Assembly (NCBI GenBank): GCA_905221115.1
Contig: CAJNBX010000002.1
Coordinates: 62,001 to 126,000, forward strand
From: a bacterium
Lineage (GTDB): Bacteria > Bacillota > Bacilli > Lactobacillales > Streptococcaceae
Reading direction: 5' to 3'
DNA length: 64,000 nt
The notes beneath the pieces were generated by a model. That model had not been told where the DNA came from and did no database searches. It saw only the letters and a list, made by a program, of their open reading frames with translations. The translations under genes and the position numbers were made by a program. Below, piece by piece: positions 1 through 11,221 of the stretch. The stretch's first letter is position 1, and the number at the start of each line of letters is the position of its first letter.

Positions 1-877
1 CTGGATTGCCCACAAACATAGCACCATTTGGCCCAACTTGCTCCAAATATTGCTCATAACGCAATTCCTGCCAGTGCGGACGGTCTTTGGAAATAGCATC
101 CACCACTTGCTTAGTCGGATGGAAATAATCTTTTACAGCCTGCTCACCATCTTCAGCAATCCAACCCCAAGAATGCGCTCCAACTTTTAGTTCCTGACTG
201 GCATAACCCGCTTCGCTCCCAATCTCACGATAAGCCTGAATCAACTTTTTAAAATAACGAGGGTTACCACCAATAATGGCATAGACAATCGGTAGGCCTG
301 CCTGAGCAATCTTCACTGTTGATTCGACATGACCACCTGTCGCTATCCACAAGGGTAATTTGTCCTGAACTGGACGAGGATAAACTTTTTGGCCAGAGAT
401 TGTTTGGGTCAAGCGACCTTGCCAGTCTAACTTGGTCTTTTCATTGACTAACTGGAGCAAGTCTAATTTCTCATCAAAAAAGGCTTCGTAGTCTTTCAAA
501 TCATATCCAAACAAGGGAAAAGATTCCGTGAAAGAACCCCTTCCAGCCATAATCTCCGCACGTCCATTTGACAAAGCATCAATAGTGGCATACTGTTGGA
601 ACAAACGAATCGGATCCATGCTCGAGAGAATGCTGACTGCACTGGTCAAACGAATCTTCTCGGTATTAACTGCACCTGCTGCCAGGACAATCTCTGGAGC
701 TGATACCGCAAAATCCGCTCGATGGTGCTCACCAATCCCATACACATCCAAACCAACCTTATCAGCCAGTTCAATCTCCGCCACCAACTGGCGAATTCGT
801 TCGGCATGACTGTAAGTTTGCCCAGTCCCTTCAAGCTCCGTTGTTTCCTCAAATGTTGAAATTCCCAATTCTACCAT
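1..877 (-). CDS. LLM-class flavin-dependent oxidoreductase (3' end outside window)
   Basis: Starts at the ATG at 877 (MVELGISTFEE) and is open to base 1, so about 292 residues are visible and the C-terminus is missing. The sequence follows the luciferase-like monooxygenase TIM-barrel family: an early GIGEHHRADF segment, then a GRAEIMAGRGS segment and a later LPLWIATGGH segment, all typical of FMN/F420-type alkanal-monooxygenase-like oxidoreductases. The substrate cannot be told from sequence. It is transcribed away from glmS, and a BOX repeat and the glmS terminator lie between them, so it probably has its own promoter. The family call is firm and the function is generic. Confidence 0.85.
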   Translation of the reverse strand, partial: MVELGISTFEETTELEGTGQTYSHAERIRQLVAEIELADKVGLDVYGIGEHHRADFAVSAPEIVLAAGAVNTEKIRLTSAVSILSSMDPIRLFQQYATIDALSNGRAEIMAGRGSFTESFPLFGYDLKDYEAFFDEKLDLLQLVNEKTKLDWQGRLTQTISGQKVYPRPVQDKLPLWIATGGHVESTVKIAQAGLPIVYAIIGGNPRYFKKLIQAYREIGSEAGYASQELKVGAHSWGWIAEDGEQAVKDYFHPTKQVVDAISKDRPHWQELRYEQYLEQVGPNGAMFVGNP

Positions 878-928
878 TGTGATTCTCCCCGTCTATTTCT
901 TTCCTGCAATTTGAAAAATTATCCTAAC

Positions 929-1039
929 ACTCAATGAAAATCAAAGAGCAAACTAGAAAGCTAGCCGCAGGCTGCTCAAAACAATGTTTTGAGGTTGCAG
1001 ATGGAAGCTGACATGGTTTGAAGAGATTTCGAAGAGTAT
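929..1039 (+). repeat. BOX element (boxA-boxC type, variant)
   Basis: Begins with ACTCAATGAAAATCAAAGAG and ends with TTCGAAGAGTAT, the terminal inverted repeat of pneumococcal BOX elements. The middle carries a TTTTGAGGTTG segment as in boxB/boxC junctions. It differs in its interior from the two other BOX copies in the window, at 12295 and 60849. It lies between the oxidoreductase and glmS. Confidence 0.85.
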
Positions 1040-1083
1040 AACACGAAACTTGACTACAAGCAACCGATTTGCTCACAAGAAAA

Positions 1084-1101
1084 AGCCTAGATAACTAGAC
1101 T
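1084..1101 (-). terminator. glmS terminator
   Basis: On the minus strand AGTCTAG-TTAT-CTAGGCT forms a 7-bp stem, with one G-U pair, followed by TTTTT. It lies just after the glmS stop. The G-U pair works only on the minus-strand RNA, which fixes the direction. Confidence 0.8.
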
Positions 1102-1109
1102 TTTTTAGC

Positions 1110-2918
1110 TTATTCTACCGTTACTGATTTAGCAAGGTTACGTGGTTTATCCACATCAAGACCACGGTGTAGGGTTGCAAAGTAAGCGACCAATTGTGTT
1201 GGTACGACCATTGAAATTGGTGAGAGGTAAGGGTGTACGGTCGTAAGGACGATATCATCTGTATCTTTGGCAACATTTTCTTCTGCGATAGTGAGGACTT
1301 TGGCACCGCGAGCTGCCACCTCTTGGATATTTCCACGAGTGTGGTTTGCAAGAACTGGATCTGACAAGAGGGCCAAGACAGGCGTTCCTTCTTCAATCAA
1401 GGCAATAGTTCCGTGCTTGAGTTCTCCTGCCGCAAAGCCTTCACACTGGATGTAAGAAATCTCTTTAAGTTTGAGACTTGCTTCCATGGATACGTAGTAA
1501 TCTTGACCACGTCCGATGTAAAAGGCGTTACGAGTTGTTTCAAGAAGCTCACGAACCTTGGCTTCAATGGTTTCTTTCTCTGAAAGAGTTGATTCGATAG
1601 ACTGAGCTACGATTGACAACTCATGAACCAAATCAAAGGCTTGCGCTTTGACATTGCCATTTGCTTCTCCGACTGCTTTTGCAAGGAAGGCAAGGGCTGC
1701 AATTTGCGCTGTATAGGCCTTGGTTGATGCCACGGCAATTTCAGGGCCTGCATGAAGAAGCATGGTATGGTTAGCTTCACGTGAAAGAGTTGAACCTGGT
1801 ACGTTTGTCACTGTCAAGCTTGGGATTCCCATTTCATTAGCCTTAACCAAAACCTGACGGCTATCCGCTGTTTCACCAGACTGACTGATAAAGATGAAGA
1901 GTGGTTTCTTGCTGAGAAGTGGCATACCGTAGCCCCACTCAGATGAGATTCCAAGTTCAACTGGTGTATCTGTCAATTCTTCCAACATTTTTTTAGAAGC
2001 AAATCCTGCGTGGTAAGATGTTCCAGCTGCAAGGATGTAGATACGGTCTGCGTCTTGAACAGCCTGGATGATAGCTGGGTCTACGACAACTTGACCAGCC
2101 TCATCTGTGTAGGCTTGGATCAACTTACGCATCACTGTTGGTTGCTCATCGATTTCCTTGAGCATGTAGTAAGGATAAGTTCCCTTACCGATATCAGACA
2201 AGTCAAGTTCCGCAGTATAGCTAGTACGTTCACGGCGATTGCCATCATAGTCTTGAACTTCCACACTATCAGCTTTAACGATGACCAACTCTTGGTCATG
2301 GATTTCCATGTATTGGTTGGTCTCACGAATCATAGCCATGGCGTCTGAGCAGACCATGTTATAGCCTTCTCCAAGACCAATCAAAAGTGGTGATTTATTT
2401 TTAGCTACGTAGATGACTTCAGGATTTTGTGAGTCAACCAAGGCAAAGGCATAAGAACCACGGATGATATGAAGGGCTTTTTTGAAGGCTTCAAGAACAG
2501 AGAGGCCATCTTCTTCCGCAAATTTTCCAATCAAGTGAACGGCAATTTCAGTGTCTGTTTGCCCCTTGAAGTGGTGACCTGCAAGGTATTCTTCCTTGAT
2601 TTCAAGGTAGTTTTCAATCACCCCATTGTGCACCAAAACAAAACGTTCAGTCTCAGAGCGATGTGGGTGAGCATTGTCTTCAGTTGGTTTTCCATGAGTA
2701 GCCCAACGAGTATGTCCGATACCAGTCGTTCCCTCAACACCAGCTGTCTTGGCAGACAATTCTGCAATACGACCAACAGCCTTGACTAGGTGGTTTTCAG
2801 CACCACCTAGGACAAAAATTCCCGCAGAATCATAGCCACGGTATTCGAGCTTTTCAAGCCCTTGAATCAAAATATCAGTTGCATTTGTGTTTCCAACAAC
2901 ACCAACAATTCCACACAT
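1110..2918 (-). CDS. glmS: Glutamine-fructose-6-phosphate aminotransferase (GlmS)
   Basis: This 602-residue protein makes glucosamine-6-phosphate from fructose-6-phosphate and glutamine, the first committed step to UDP-GlcNAc for peptidoglycan. MCGIVGVVG at the N-terminus exposes the nucleophilic Cys of the class II glutamine amidotransferase domain (about residues 1-230). Two SIS sugar-isomerase domains follow (about 285-425 and 455-590), with SGETADS and STKAYT phosphosugar-binding stretches and the conserved C-terminal LAKSVTVE. Length is normal for the family. It appears monocistronic: it has its own consensus promoter, two operator-like repeats and a terminator. There is no sign of a glmS ribozyme upstream, which fits repressor control in streptococci. 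Confidence 0.98.
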   Translation of the reverse strand: MCGIVGVVGNTNATDILIQGLEKLEYRGYDSAGIFVLGGAENHLVKAVGRIAELSAKTAGVEGTTGIGHTRWATHGKPTEDNAHPHRSETERFVLVHNGVIENYLEIKEEYLAGHHFKGQTDTEIAVHLIGKFAEEDGLSVLEAFKKALHIIRGSYAFALVDSQNPEVIYVAKNKSPLLIGLGEGYNMVCSDAMAMIRETNQYMEIHDQELVIVKADSVEVQDYDGNRRERTSYTAELDLSDIGKGTYPYYMLKEIDEQPTVMRKLIQAYTDEAGQVVVDPAIIQAVQDADRIYILAAGTSYHAGFASKKMLEELTDTPVELGISSEWGYGMPLLSKKPLFIFISQSGETADSRQVLVKANEMGIPSLTVTNVPGSTLSREANHTMLLHAGPEIAVASTKAYTAQIAALAFLAKAVGEANGNVKAQAFDLVHELSIVAQSIESTLSEKETIEAKVRELLETTRNAFYIGRGQDYYVSMEASLKLKEISYIQCEGFAAGELKHGTIALIEEGTPVLALLSDPVLANHTRGNIQEVAARGAKVLTIAEENVAKDTDDIVLTTVHPYLSPISMVVPTQLVAYFATLHRGLDVDKPRNLAKSVTVE

Positions 2919-2956
2919 AGTATATACGACACAGGCAAGCTGTGCTTTCTCCTTAA

Positions 2957-3047
2957 AATTGGTATAGTCTGATTCCTCTTTTATAGAACCAGCAAAAACA
3001 GTATATACTTGTTTCTTTCACTTGTCAAGAGTAAAAATTGGTATAGT
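2957..3047 (-). promoter_or_regulatory. glmS promoter flanked by two operator-like repeats (candidate NagR sites)
   Basis: On the minus strand TTGACA (3028-3023), a 17-nt spacer and TATACT (3005-3000) form a consensus promoter with a start near 2993. The 12-mer AATTGGTATAGT, read on the plus strand, occurs twice, at 2957-2968 (in the leader) and 3036-3047 (just upstream of -35). The motif resembles the GntR-family NagR 'dre' sites known to control amino-sugar genes in streptococci; that assignment is inference. Confidence 0.7.
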
Positions 3048-3073
3048 TCAAATTACTCTCCTGTAAGCAAAAA

Positions 3074-3104
3074 ACTCTGACCAATTAGGACAATCAGTCA
3101 GAGT
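3074..3104. terminator. Terminator after the GH1 gene
   Basis: ACTCTGAC and GTCAGAGT form an 8-bp stem with a 15-nt loop, flanked by A-rich and T-rich runs, so it could work in both directions. Its position fits termination of the minus-strand GH1 gene, upstream of the glmS promoter. Confidence 0.75.
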
Positions 3105-3109
3105 CTTTT

Positions 3110-4489
3110 TTAAAATCCATTATTGTCGCTCAATTCCTTGAACCAGTGCCCTGATTTTTTCAGACGACGTTCTTGCGTTTTCAAGTCTAATTCAACCAAA
3201 CCATAGCGATTTTTATAACTATTGAGCCATGACCAGCAATCAATAAAGGTCCAGATTAAGTATCCTTTACAGTTGGCTCCATCTTCAATGGCACGGTGCA
3301 GTTCGCGAAGATGACCTTTTACAAAGTCAATACGGTAATCATCTTGAATCATTCCATCTTGACGGAATTTTTCTTCCCCTTCAACACCCATACCATTCTC
3401 TGTCAACATCCACTCGATATTGCCATAATTTTTCTTGATATTTTGGGCGATGTCATAAATCCCTTGCTCATAAATCTCCCAGCCACGGTGAGGATTGATT
3501 TTACGTCCAAGCATCACATAAGGCTCGTAAAAATGTTCTGGTAAGAGTGGACTCTCTGGATGCTTAGCAAATCGAGGAGCCATAACACGCAAAGGTTGAT
3601 AGTAGTTGACACCAAGGAAGTCCACAGTATTGTCACGAATGAGATCCAACTCCTCCTCTGTAGCATCAGGCAAGAGACCGTATTCATGTAAGATTTCTAC
3701 TAACTCCTGTGGATAAGTCCCCAAAACAGACGGATCTAAGAAAGATTGGGCCTGAAAAAGGTCCGCAATACGAGCAGCCTTGACATCAGCAGGATGCTGG
3801 CTACGTGGATAAGTCGGTGTCAAGTTGAGGACAATCCCAATCTTGGAATCTGGCAAAAGTTCATGACAAGCCTTAACCGCCCTACTGCTAGCCAATTGTG
3901 TATGATAAGCTACTTTAACAGCTGCCTCTGCATCCACCTTATGTGGATAATGGGCATCGTAAAAATATCCAAATTCTACTGGAACGATGGGCTCGTTAAA
4001 GGTAATCCATTGATCCACTAAATCTCCATAAGTCTCAAAACAAAAACGAGCATAGTCTTCATAGGCTGAGACAGTCGCCTTATTTTCCCAACCATCACCA
4101 TCCTCTTGAAGAGCAAAAGGCAAATCAAAGTGGTAGAGATTGACTAAAAGACGAATCCCTTTGGCCTTAATAGCCTCAAAAACCTTACGATAGAAATCCA
4201 CACCCTGAGTATTGACTTTTCCACGCCCTTGTGGAAAAATCCGTGACCACTGAATAGAAGTCCGAAAGGCCGTGTGACCAGTTTCTAACAGTAGCTCAAT
4301 ATCCTTTTCCCAATTTTCATAAAAGGTCGATGTCTTATCTGGACCAATTCCATTATAGTAGCGATTTGGCTCCACTTGGTACCAATAATCCCAGAGATTA
4401 TCTCCCTTACCGTCACCAGCTATACGTCCTTCTGTCTGCGGCCCAGAAGTAGAGGATCCCCAGACAAAATCCTTTGGAAATCTTAGCAT
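3110..4489 (-). CDS. Glycoside hydrolase family 1 (6-phospho-beta-glucosidase/galactosidase-like)
   Basis: A 459-residue (beta/alpha)8 GH1 enzyme. The acid/base Glu lies in WITFNEP (about residue 165) and the nucleophile Glu in MLTENG (about 365). The stretch after CWSWLNSY is where 6-phospho-enzymes bind the phosphate through Ser, Lys and Tyr. Here Ser and Tyr align, but the Lys sits one position earlier (SYKNRYG instead of GYEKRYG-like), so specificity for phosphorylated sugars is likely but not certain. No PTS genes adjoin it. A TATAAT at 4521-4526 lies upstream, inside the tail of the proS terminator. Function is presumably hydrolysis of imported beta-glycosides in the cytoplasm. Confidence 0.88.
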   Translation of the reverse strand: MLRFPKDFVWGSSTSGPQTEGRIAGDGKGDNLWDYWYQVEPNRYYNGIGPDKTSTFYENWEKDIELLLETGHTAFRTSIQWSRIFPQGRGKVNTQGVDFYRKVFEAIKAKGIRLLVNLYHFDLPFALQEDGDGWENKATVSAYEDYARFCFETYGDLVDQWITFNEPIVPVEFGYFYDAHYPHKVDAEAAVKVAYHTQLASSRAVKACHELLPDSKIGIVLNLTPTYPRSQHPADVKAARIADLFQAQSFLDPSVLGTYPQELVEILHEYGLLPDATEEELDLIRDNTVDFLGVNYYQPLRVMAPRFAKHPESPLLPEHFYEPYVMLGRKINPHRGWEIYEQGIYDIAQNIKKNYGNIEWMLTENGMGVEGEEKFRQDGMIQDDYRIDFVKGHLRELHRAIEDGANCKGYLIWTFIDCWSWLNSYKNRYGLVELDLKTQERRLKKSGHWFKELSDNNGF

Positions 4490-4530
4490 ACATTTACCTC
4501 TTTATCTACTCATTTTTCCCATTATACAGA

Positions 4531-4571
4531 AAAAACAAGGTAAAAACTAGTTACATTTTTTCCTTGTTTTT
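4531..4571 (-). terminator. proS terminator
   Basis: AAAAACAAGG at 4531-4540 pairs with CCTTGTTTTT at 4562-4571. On the minus strand the hairpin is followed by TTTTTTCTG. It lies after the proS stop and ends the uppS-cdsA-eep-proS cluster. Confidence 0.7.
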
Positions 4572-4587
4572 CTTCTGATTATAGTTT

Positions 4588-6453
<1,866 letters not shown>

Positions 6454-7713
6454 TTATCTAAAAAAGAGTCGCATAATGTCATTCCAGGTCACAGCAATCA
6501 TCAAGACAACCATGATGACCACTCCGGCCAAGGTGACATAGGTTTCAATTTCTTGTTTCAATGGTTTGCGGCGAATGGCTTCCAGGATATTGAGCACAAT
6601 CTTACCACCATCCAGGGCTGGAATCGGAATAAGATTAAAAATCCCGATATTGATGGAAATCATTGCCAAGAAGTACAAGACATTCTCAATTCCATTTTTA
6701 GCAGCATCACTACTTGCCTTAAAGATGGCAACAGGTCCACCTAGCTTGTTCAAATCCGGTTGGAAAATCAGATTTTTCAGTTCTGAGAGAATTCGGAGGG
6801 CCGAGTCAGCAGCAGTTGTAAAACCACCTACAAACATAGATACAAAATCTGACTTAATCCCCGGTTGAACACCTAGAAGGTAACGGCCTTGACTTTCTTC
6901 CGGACTAACAGTGACTTGTTTGTCACTACCATTTTCAGAAATAGTCACATCCAAGGTCGGGGCCGTCTTATCTTTGGTTTCTGATTCCACAGCCTGAATC
7001 AAACTTTCCCAGTTGCTAACCTCATGTGAACCAATCTTGGTAATCTGTGCCGTTTCTGGTACTCCCACCTTAGCCAAGGCCCCTTGGGGCATGACATGGA
7101 ACTGGTTGGTATCGACATCTCTGACACCACCCTGCATAAAGATTAAAATCCAGAAAACAACGACACCTAAGATAAAGTTATTCATAGGGCCTGCAAAGTT
7201 AGTAATGAGTTTCCCCCAGATAGTTGCATTTTGATATTGAACATCTAAAGGTGCAATTCGAACCTCAGTTCCATCTGCTTCCACAACCGTTGCATCGTGA
7301 TCTACTGCAAATGTTTTTTCTTCTTCCAGAACCAAGCCCCTGATAAAGAGCTTGTCTTCAAAGTCAAACTGGGTCACCTGCATAGGGAGGGCCGTTTGAT
7401 CCAATTTTTTACCTGAGAGATTGATGCGTTTAACCTTACCATCATCAGTAAGGGTCAAACTGACAGGAGTTCCTGTCTTAATTTCAGTTGTATCATCACC
7501 CCAACCAGCCATGCGAACATAGCCACCCAGCGGCAAGATTCGAATAGTGTAGGCCGTTCCATCCTTGCCAATGTGAGCAAAGATTTTGGGCCCCATACCA
7601 ATGGCAAATTCACGCACTAGAATTCCTGATTTCTTGGCAAAGTAGAAGTGCCCGAACTCGTGCACCACTACAATAATCCCAAAAACCAGAATAAAGGTTA
7701 AAATTCCGAGCAT
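6454..7713 (-). CDS. eep: Site-2 metalloprotease Eep/RseP
   Basis: 419 residues. The zinc motif HEFGH is at residues 18-22 in the first membrane helix, a PDZ domain lies about 185-275, and the second catalytic motif with ALDGG is at about 366-370 before the last helices. The family cleaves membrane-embedded remnants of signal peptides and anti-sigma or pheromone precursors; in enterococci and streptococci Eep matures peptide pheromones. It sits between cdsA and proS. No unusual residues were noticed. Confidence 0.95.
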   Translation of the reverse strand: MLGILTFILVFGIIVVVHEFGHFYFAKKSGILVREFAIGMGPKIFAHIGKDGTAYTIRILPLGGYVRMAGWGDDTTEIKTGTPVSLTLTDDGKVKRINLSGKKLDQTALPMQVTQFDFEDKLFIRGLVLEEEKTFAVDHDATVVEADGTEVRIAPLDVQYQNATIWGKLITNFAGPMNNFILGVVVFWILIFMQGGVRDVDTNQFHVMPQGALAKVGVPETAQITKIGSHEVSNWESLIQAVESETKDKTAPTLDVTISENGSDKQVTVSPEESQGRYLLGVQPGIKSDFVSMFVGGFTTAADSALRILSELKNLIFQPDLNKLGGPVAIFKASSDAAKNGIENVLYFLAMISINIGIFNLIPIPALDGGKIVLNILEAIRRKPLKQEIETYVTLAGVVIMVVLMIAVTWNDIMRLFFR

Positions 7714-7734
7714 AGTATTTCCTCCGTCTTTTGA

Positions 7735-8538
7735 TTAAAAGAGTCCAAACAAGTGCATGATTGGAAATACAAGCAACATACTATCAAAACGATCCAAAAC
7801 ACCACCATGTCCAGGAATAAATTTCCCAGAATCTTTGACACCAAAGTGACGCTTGATCGAACTTTCTAGTAAATCACCAAATTGTCCAGCAATGCTAAAG
7901 AAAATAGCAAAGACTGACATCTTGTAAATTCCATACGGAAGAGCAACTGTACTGTCAAACATCATAAAGATGATAGTTACTAAAATAGCACCTAAAATAC
8001 CACCCAAGGCACCCTCAAAGGTTTTATTTGGAGAAACTGTCGGAGCTAATTTTCGTTTACCATAGTTCATCCCAACAAGATAGGCACCACTGTCTGTCGC
8101 CCAAACAATACACAAGGCTAATAGTGCCTTATCTAAACCTGCAATTCTAGCATCTAATAGAGCATTAAAACCAAAGCCCACATAGAAACTCATAGCAAGA
8201 GGGAAAACCGCATCCTCAATCGTATAAGACTTGCTAAAAACAGTCGTTCCTAACATGATTGAAATCAACACACTATAAGCGACCACATTCCCATCAACTG
8301 GCAAAAAAGTCAGATAATTCTCCAAGGGAATGGTCAAAGCAAAGGTTGCAAAGAGGGTTAAGAGGCCCTCCATCGTCATGGTCTCTAAACCTCTCATCTT
8401 CAAAAGTTCATGCATGGCTAGCATGGCTATGATTCCGATTGCTATCTGCAGCAAGAGTCCCCCAATCATTAAAATCGGTAGGAAAATAGCCAGTGCAATC
8501 CCGGCAAACAAGGTTCTTTTCTGTAAATCTTGTGTCAT
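7735..8538 (-). CDS. cdsA: Phosphatidate cytidylyltransferase
   Basis: 267 residues, polytopic membrane protein with about eight hydrophobic segments. It makes CDP-diacylglycerol from phosphatidic acid and CTP for phospholipid synthesis. The C-terminal family signature is clear: SSIKRHFGVKDSGKFIPGHG followed by GVLDRFDS (about residues 225-255). It follows uppS by 8 nt and precedes eep by 21 nt, so the three genes are surely co-transcribed. Confidence 0.96.
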   Translation of the reverse strand: MTQDLQKRTLFAGIALAIFLPILMIGGLLLQIAIGIIAMLAMHELLKMRGLETMTMEGLLTLFATFALTIPLENYLTFLPVDGNVVAYSVLISIMLGTTVFSKSYTIEDAVFPLAMSFYVGFGFNALLDARIAGLDKALLALCIVWATDSGAYLVGMNYGKRKLAPTVSPNKTFEGALGGILGAILVTIIFMMFDSTVALPYGIYKMSVFAIFFSIAGQFGDLLESSIKRHFGVKDSGKFIPGHGGVLDRFDSMLLVFPIMHLFGLF

Positions 8539-8546
8539 ATTTCCTC

Positions 8547-9305
8547 CTAAACTCCTCCAAATCGGCGATGACGACGATTGTAGGCAAGAATGGCTTCCTG
8601 CAAGGCTACTTCGTCAAAATCAGGCCACAAGGTATCTGTAAAATAGAGCTCACTATAGGCTCCCTGCCATGGAAGGAAATTACTCAAACGCAATTCTCCA
8701 CTAGTACGGATAATCAAGTCTGGATCTCGTACATCCTTAGGCAAATGCTGGGTGAAGAGATAGTTGCCAATCAATTCCTCTGTGATGTCACCTGGGTTGA
8801 TTTTGGCATCTAACACATCCTGGGAAATCAACTTAAGCGCCTGCGTAATCTCAGCACGTCCACCATAGTTAAGAGCAAAGTTAAGAATCAAACCTGTATT
8901 GTTCTTAGTCAATTCCTCAGCCTTGGTTAAAGCTTCAAAGGTTTGCTTAGGCAGGCGGTCTGTCTCCCCAATCATTTGAATCTTAACATTATTCGCATGC
9001 AGTTCAGGGACATAATTGTCATAAAACTCTACGGGCAAGTTCATGATAAACTTGACCTCCTGATCGGGGCGGGTCCAGTTTTCCGTAGAAAAAGCATAAA
9101 CCGTAATAACCTTAACGCCCAGTTTGTTTGCTGCCTTGGTCACAGTTTGTAATGCTTCCATACCCGCCTTGTGTCCAAAAACTCGCGGTTGCATACGTTT
9201 TTTAGCCCAACGGCCATTGCCATCCATGATGATGCCGATATGAGCAGGAACCTGTGTCGGAACTTCTACTTCCACAGCCTTATCTTTCTTAAAAAATCCA
9301 AACAT
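8547..9305 (-). CDS. uppS: Undecaprenyl diphosphate synthase
   Basis: Condenses isopentenyl diphosphate onto farnesyl diphosphate to give the C55 lipid carrier for cell-wall polymers. Counting from the ATG at 9305 gives 252 residues, the usual length. A longer reading from a TTG six codons upstream is possible but has no better ribosome site. The catalytic Asp28 lies in IIMDGNGRWAKKR, and IIRTSGELRLSNFLPWQ near the C-terminus is the diphosphate-binding region. First gene of the uppS-cdsA-eep-proS transcript. Confidence 0.97.
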   Translation of the reverse strand: MFGFFKKDKAVEVEVPTQVPAHIGIIMDGNGRWAKKRMQPRVFGHKAGMEALQTVTKAANKLGVKVITVYAFSTENWTRPDQEVKFIMNLPVEFYDNYVPELHANNVKIQMIGETDRLPKQTFEALTKAEELTKNNTGLILNFALNYGGRAEITQALKLISQDVLDAKINPGDITEELIGNYLFTQHLPKDVRDPDLIIRTSGELRLSNFLPWQGAYSELYFTDTLWPDFDEVALQEAILAYNRRHRRFGGV

Positions 9306-9337
9306 GATCTTATTCCTATTCAAAAATCTATCGTTTC

Positions 9338-9343
9338 ATTATA
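9338..9343 (-). promoter_or_regulatory. -10 element for the uppS operon
   Basis: TATAAT preceded by TGG (extended -10) on the minus strand, about 33 nt upstream of the uppS start. No good -35 is needed for an extended -10 promoter. Confidence 0.6.
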
Positions 9344-9404
9344 CCATATTTCCCTATTTTCTTCTATCACTAAGCTATTTATTCTCAGGCACCAGGCTCA
9401 GTTT

Positions 9405-9502
9405 TCAAAAAAATAAGCCGCCTGATTGGGCGACTCTATTTTTTATAGGGAGATTATTATGAAAAAGTTTTAGGAGTTTAAGTTAAGGTCTTCTTAACTT
9501 AT
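9405..9502 (-). ncRNA. csRNA, CiaR-dependent small RNA (copy 1)
   Basis: Predicted RNA of about 95-100 nt. Its promoter lies at 9509-9541. Its 3' end is the hairpin AGTCGCC-CAATCA-GGCGGCT (9435-9416, with a G-U pair valid only on this strand) followed by a U-rich tract. The middle reads CTCCTAAAACTTTTTCAT, with an anti-Shine-Dalgarno CTCC and an anti-start CAT as in the pneumococcal ccn RNAs. Those act by base-pairing over ribosome-binding sites, with ComC among the known targets. Which ccn letter this copy corresponds to is not assigned. Confidence 0.88.
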
Positions 9503-9508
9503 GAACTT

Positions 9509-9541
9509 AGTATACACTTCCTAGCTTAAAGTTTCCTTAAG
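9509..9541 (-). promoter_or_regulatory. CiaR-controlled csRNA promoter (copy 1)
   Basis: On the minus strand CTTAAG-N5-TTTAAG (9541-9525), exactly 10 nt, then TATACT (9514-9509). This is the CiaR direct repeat geometry. The upstream half-site overlaps the stop region of the nucleotidyltransferase gene. Confidence 0.88.
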
Positions 9542-10109
9542 TATTTTTAAAAATCAAATTTTTCCATTTCTCCTGCCAATTTTTCTTGGATAATCGTGTT
9601 TGATAGAGCTTCATTCGGTCTTCATTCTCTAAAAAATGAGGAGTTGGGCGAACTTGAAAATTCAAAATATCCTCGAGTCCATAAGGAGTAAAAAGTTCCA
9701 AAGCGAAGTCTTCATTCAAGCGGAGTCCAACCGCCGTACACCGTTCTGGATACTTACTCATAGCATCACGAGAGCTGGTATAGGGCACAGTATGAGGACT
9801 GTGCTGGTGCATATAGACCTGATTTTTCAATTCCCACTGGTACTGAGGAAAGTCCTCTCTCAACTTGTTCTCTATAGCCAGCGTTTCTTCATAACTCACA
9901 TCTGTATCAAAGAAAATCACATCCACATCCGTTTCACGGTCAAAAGCTGGTCTGTCTGACAAGAGATTCCAGATGAAATTTCGTACCGAACCCGCTGCCA
10001 ACCACGAGTCTTTTAAATCAAGGTCTCGTATGATAGTCAGAATAGCCATCATATCCGAATTTTCTCTGAAAGCCTCTAGAATTTCTTGCTCATTTTTCAC
10101 TGTATTCAT
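9537..10109 (-). CDS. Nucleotidyltransferase-fold protein (DUF925-like)
   Basis: 190 residues. The N-terminal [11 protein letters not shown] (G-S motif) followed by DVDVIFFD (paired Asp) is the nucleotidyltransferase active-site pattern, and the rest resembles the uncharacterised DUF925/NTP_transf_6 group. No reaction is known with certainty. Its start overlaps the 3' end of ruvB by 20 nt, so it is translationally coupled to the Holliday-junction helicase gene. Its stop lies in the CiaR promoter of csRNA copy 1. Confidence 0.75.
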   Translation of the reverse strand: MNTVKNEQEILEAFRENSDMMAILTIIRDLDLKDSWLAAGSVRNFIWNLLSDRPAFDRETDVDVIFFDTDVSYEETLAIENKLREDFPQYQWELKNQVYMHQHSPHTVPYTSSRDAMSKYPERCTAVGLRLNEDFALELFTPYGLEDILNFQVRPTPHFLENEDRMKLYQTRLSKKNWQEKWKNLIFKNT

Positions 10110-11088
10110 ACCCTAAATGTTCGTAGGCCTTAGCCGTTGCAACCCGTCCAGACCGTGTTCGCATGATAAAACCTTTTTGAATCAAGTAAGGCTCATACAT
10201 GTCTTCCACCGTCTCACGCTCTTCTGCTATGTTAACAGAAAGAGTTCCTAGACCGACAGGACCACCACCGTACATCTCAATCATAGTCCGAAGGATTTTT
10301 TGGTCCACATAGTCCAAGCCTTCATGGTCAACATCTAGCATGGTCAGAGCCTTATCGGTAATAAGATCATCGATAACCCCATTCCCCATAATCTGGGCAA
10401 AATCGCGCACGCGCTTGAGGAGACGATTGGCAATACGAGGAGTCCCACGACTACGTAAGGCTAACTCAGATGCTGCCTCATGAGTAATTTCCATCTCAAA
10501 AATATCTGCCGTCCGCTCGACAATTTCTGTCAAGTCAGCATGAGCATAATACTCCATATGACCTGTAATCCCAAAACGTGCCCGTAGCGGATTTGAGAGC
10601 ATACCAGCCCGAGTCGTCGCACCAATCAAAGTGAAAGGTGGCAACTCCAAATGAACACTGCGACTGCCTTCACCAGCCCCAATCATGATATCGATATAAA
10701 AGTCCTCCATGGCACTATAAAGTACCTCTTCAACCGACATGGGCAAGCGATGAATCTCGTCAATAAAGAGGACATCCCCAGGCTCCAAGTCATTCAAAAT
10801 CGCTACCAGATCACCGGCTTTTTCAATGACAGGCCCAGACGTCTGCTTGAGATTTACACCCAGTTCATTGGCAATAACAAAAGCCATGGTCGTCTTCCCC
10901 AAACCTGGAGGCCCGAAAAGGAGCACATGATCCAGCGCTTCATCCCGCATTTTGGCGGCTTCGATAAAGATTTGAAGCTGGTCCTTAACCTTATCCTGCC
11001 CAATATATTCACGTAAATACTGAGGACGGAGCGTGCGTTCTACTAACTCCTCGTCCCCCATTATCTCATTGTCTAAAATTCTACTCAT
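10090..11088 (-). CDS. ruvB: Holliday junction ATP-dependent helicase RuvB
   Basis: 332 residues, full length. RuvB is the AAA+ motor that drives branch migration together with RuvA (encoded at 62.6 kb). Walker [10 protein letters not shown] is at residues 59-67, Walker B VLFIDEIH about 105-112, and sensor and arginine-finger segments with [18 protein letters not shown] at about 155-175. The C-terminal winged helix ends with [17 protein letters not shown]. The start chosen is ATG 11088, which lies only six nucleotides after a TATAAT, so the mRNA may be leaderless (see findings). Confidence 0.97.
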   Translation of the reverse strand: MSRILDNEIMGDEELVERTLRPQYLREYIGQDKVKDQLQIFIEAAKMRDEALDHVLLFGPPGLGKTTMAFVIANELGVNLKQTSGPVIEKAGDLVAILNDLEPGDVLFIDEIHRLPMSVEEVLYSAMEDFYIDIMIGAGEGSRSVHLELPPFTLIGATTRAGMLSNPLRARFGITGHMEYYAHADLTEIVERTADIFEMEITHEAASELALRSRGTPRIANRLLKRVRDFAQIMGNGVIDDLITDKALTMLDVDHEGLDYVDQKILRTMIEMYGGGPVGLGTLSVNIAEERETVEDMYEPYLIQKGFIMRTRSGRVATAKAYEHLGYEYSEK

Positions 11089-11094
11089 GGCTCT

Positions 11095-11100
11095 ATTATA
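11095..11100 (-). promoter_or_regulatory. Extended -10 promoter of ruvB
   Basis: TGATATAAT on the minus strand with the TATAAT ending at 11095. The ATG of ruvB starts at 11088, so transcription is expected to begin at or next to the start codon. Confidence 0.55.
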
Positions 11101-11126
11101 TCAAAAAACCAAGCCACAAACAAAAA

Positions 11127-11146
11127 AGCCACCTGATTGGGTGACT
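11127..11146 (-). terminator. Orphan csRNA-type terminator upstream of toxin 1
   Basis: AGTCACC-CAATCA-GGTGGCT followed by TTTTTTG on the minus strand, nearly identical to the csRNA copy 3 terminator at 13108-13127. No csRNA body or CiaR promoter precedes it here. Weaker relatives lie at the unit 2 and unit 3 junctions. Confidence 0.6.
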
Positions 11147-11168
11147 CCCGACTTTAGCACTTATGTGG

Positions 11169-11174
11169 TATAAT
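11169..11174 (+). promoter_or_regulatory. Toxin 1 promoter (-10)
   Basis: TGGTATAAT, an extended -10, gives a start near 11181 and a leader of about 40 nt before the toxin ATG. The same sequence drives units 2 and 3. Confidence 0.7.
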
Positions 11175-11221
11175 ATTCTACGGCACTTCTACACCGCCTG
11201 CGAGAGGAGGTGAATTAGCCC

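Noticed and set aside
2919..2992. glmS ribozyme in the glmS leader
   Set aside because: The leader is about 75 nt, too short for a ribozyme, and lacks its core; operator repeats are present instead.
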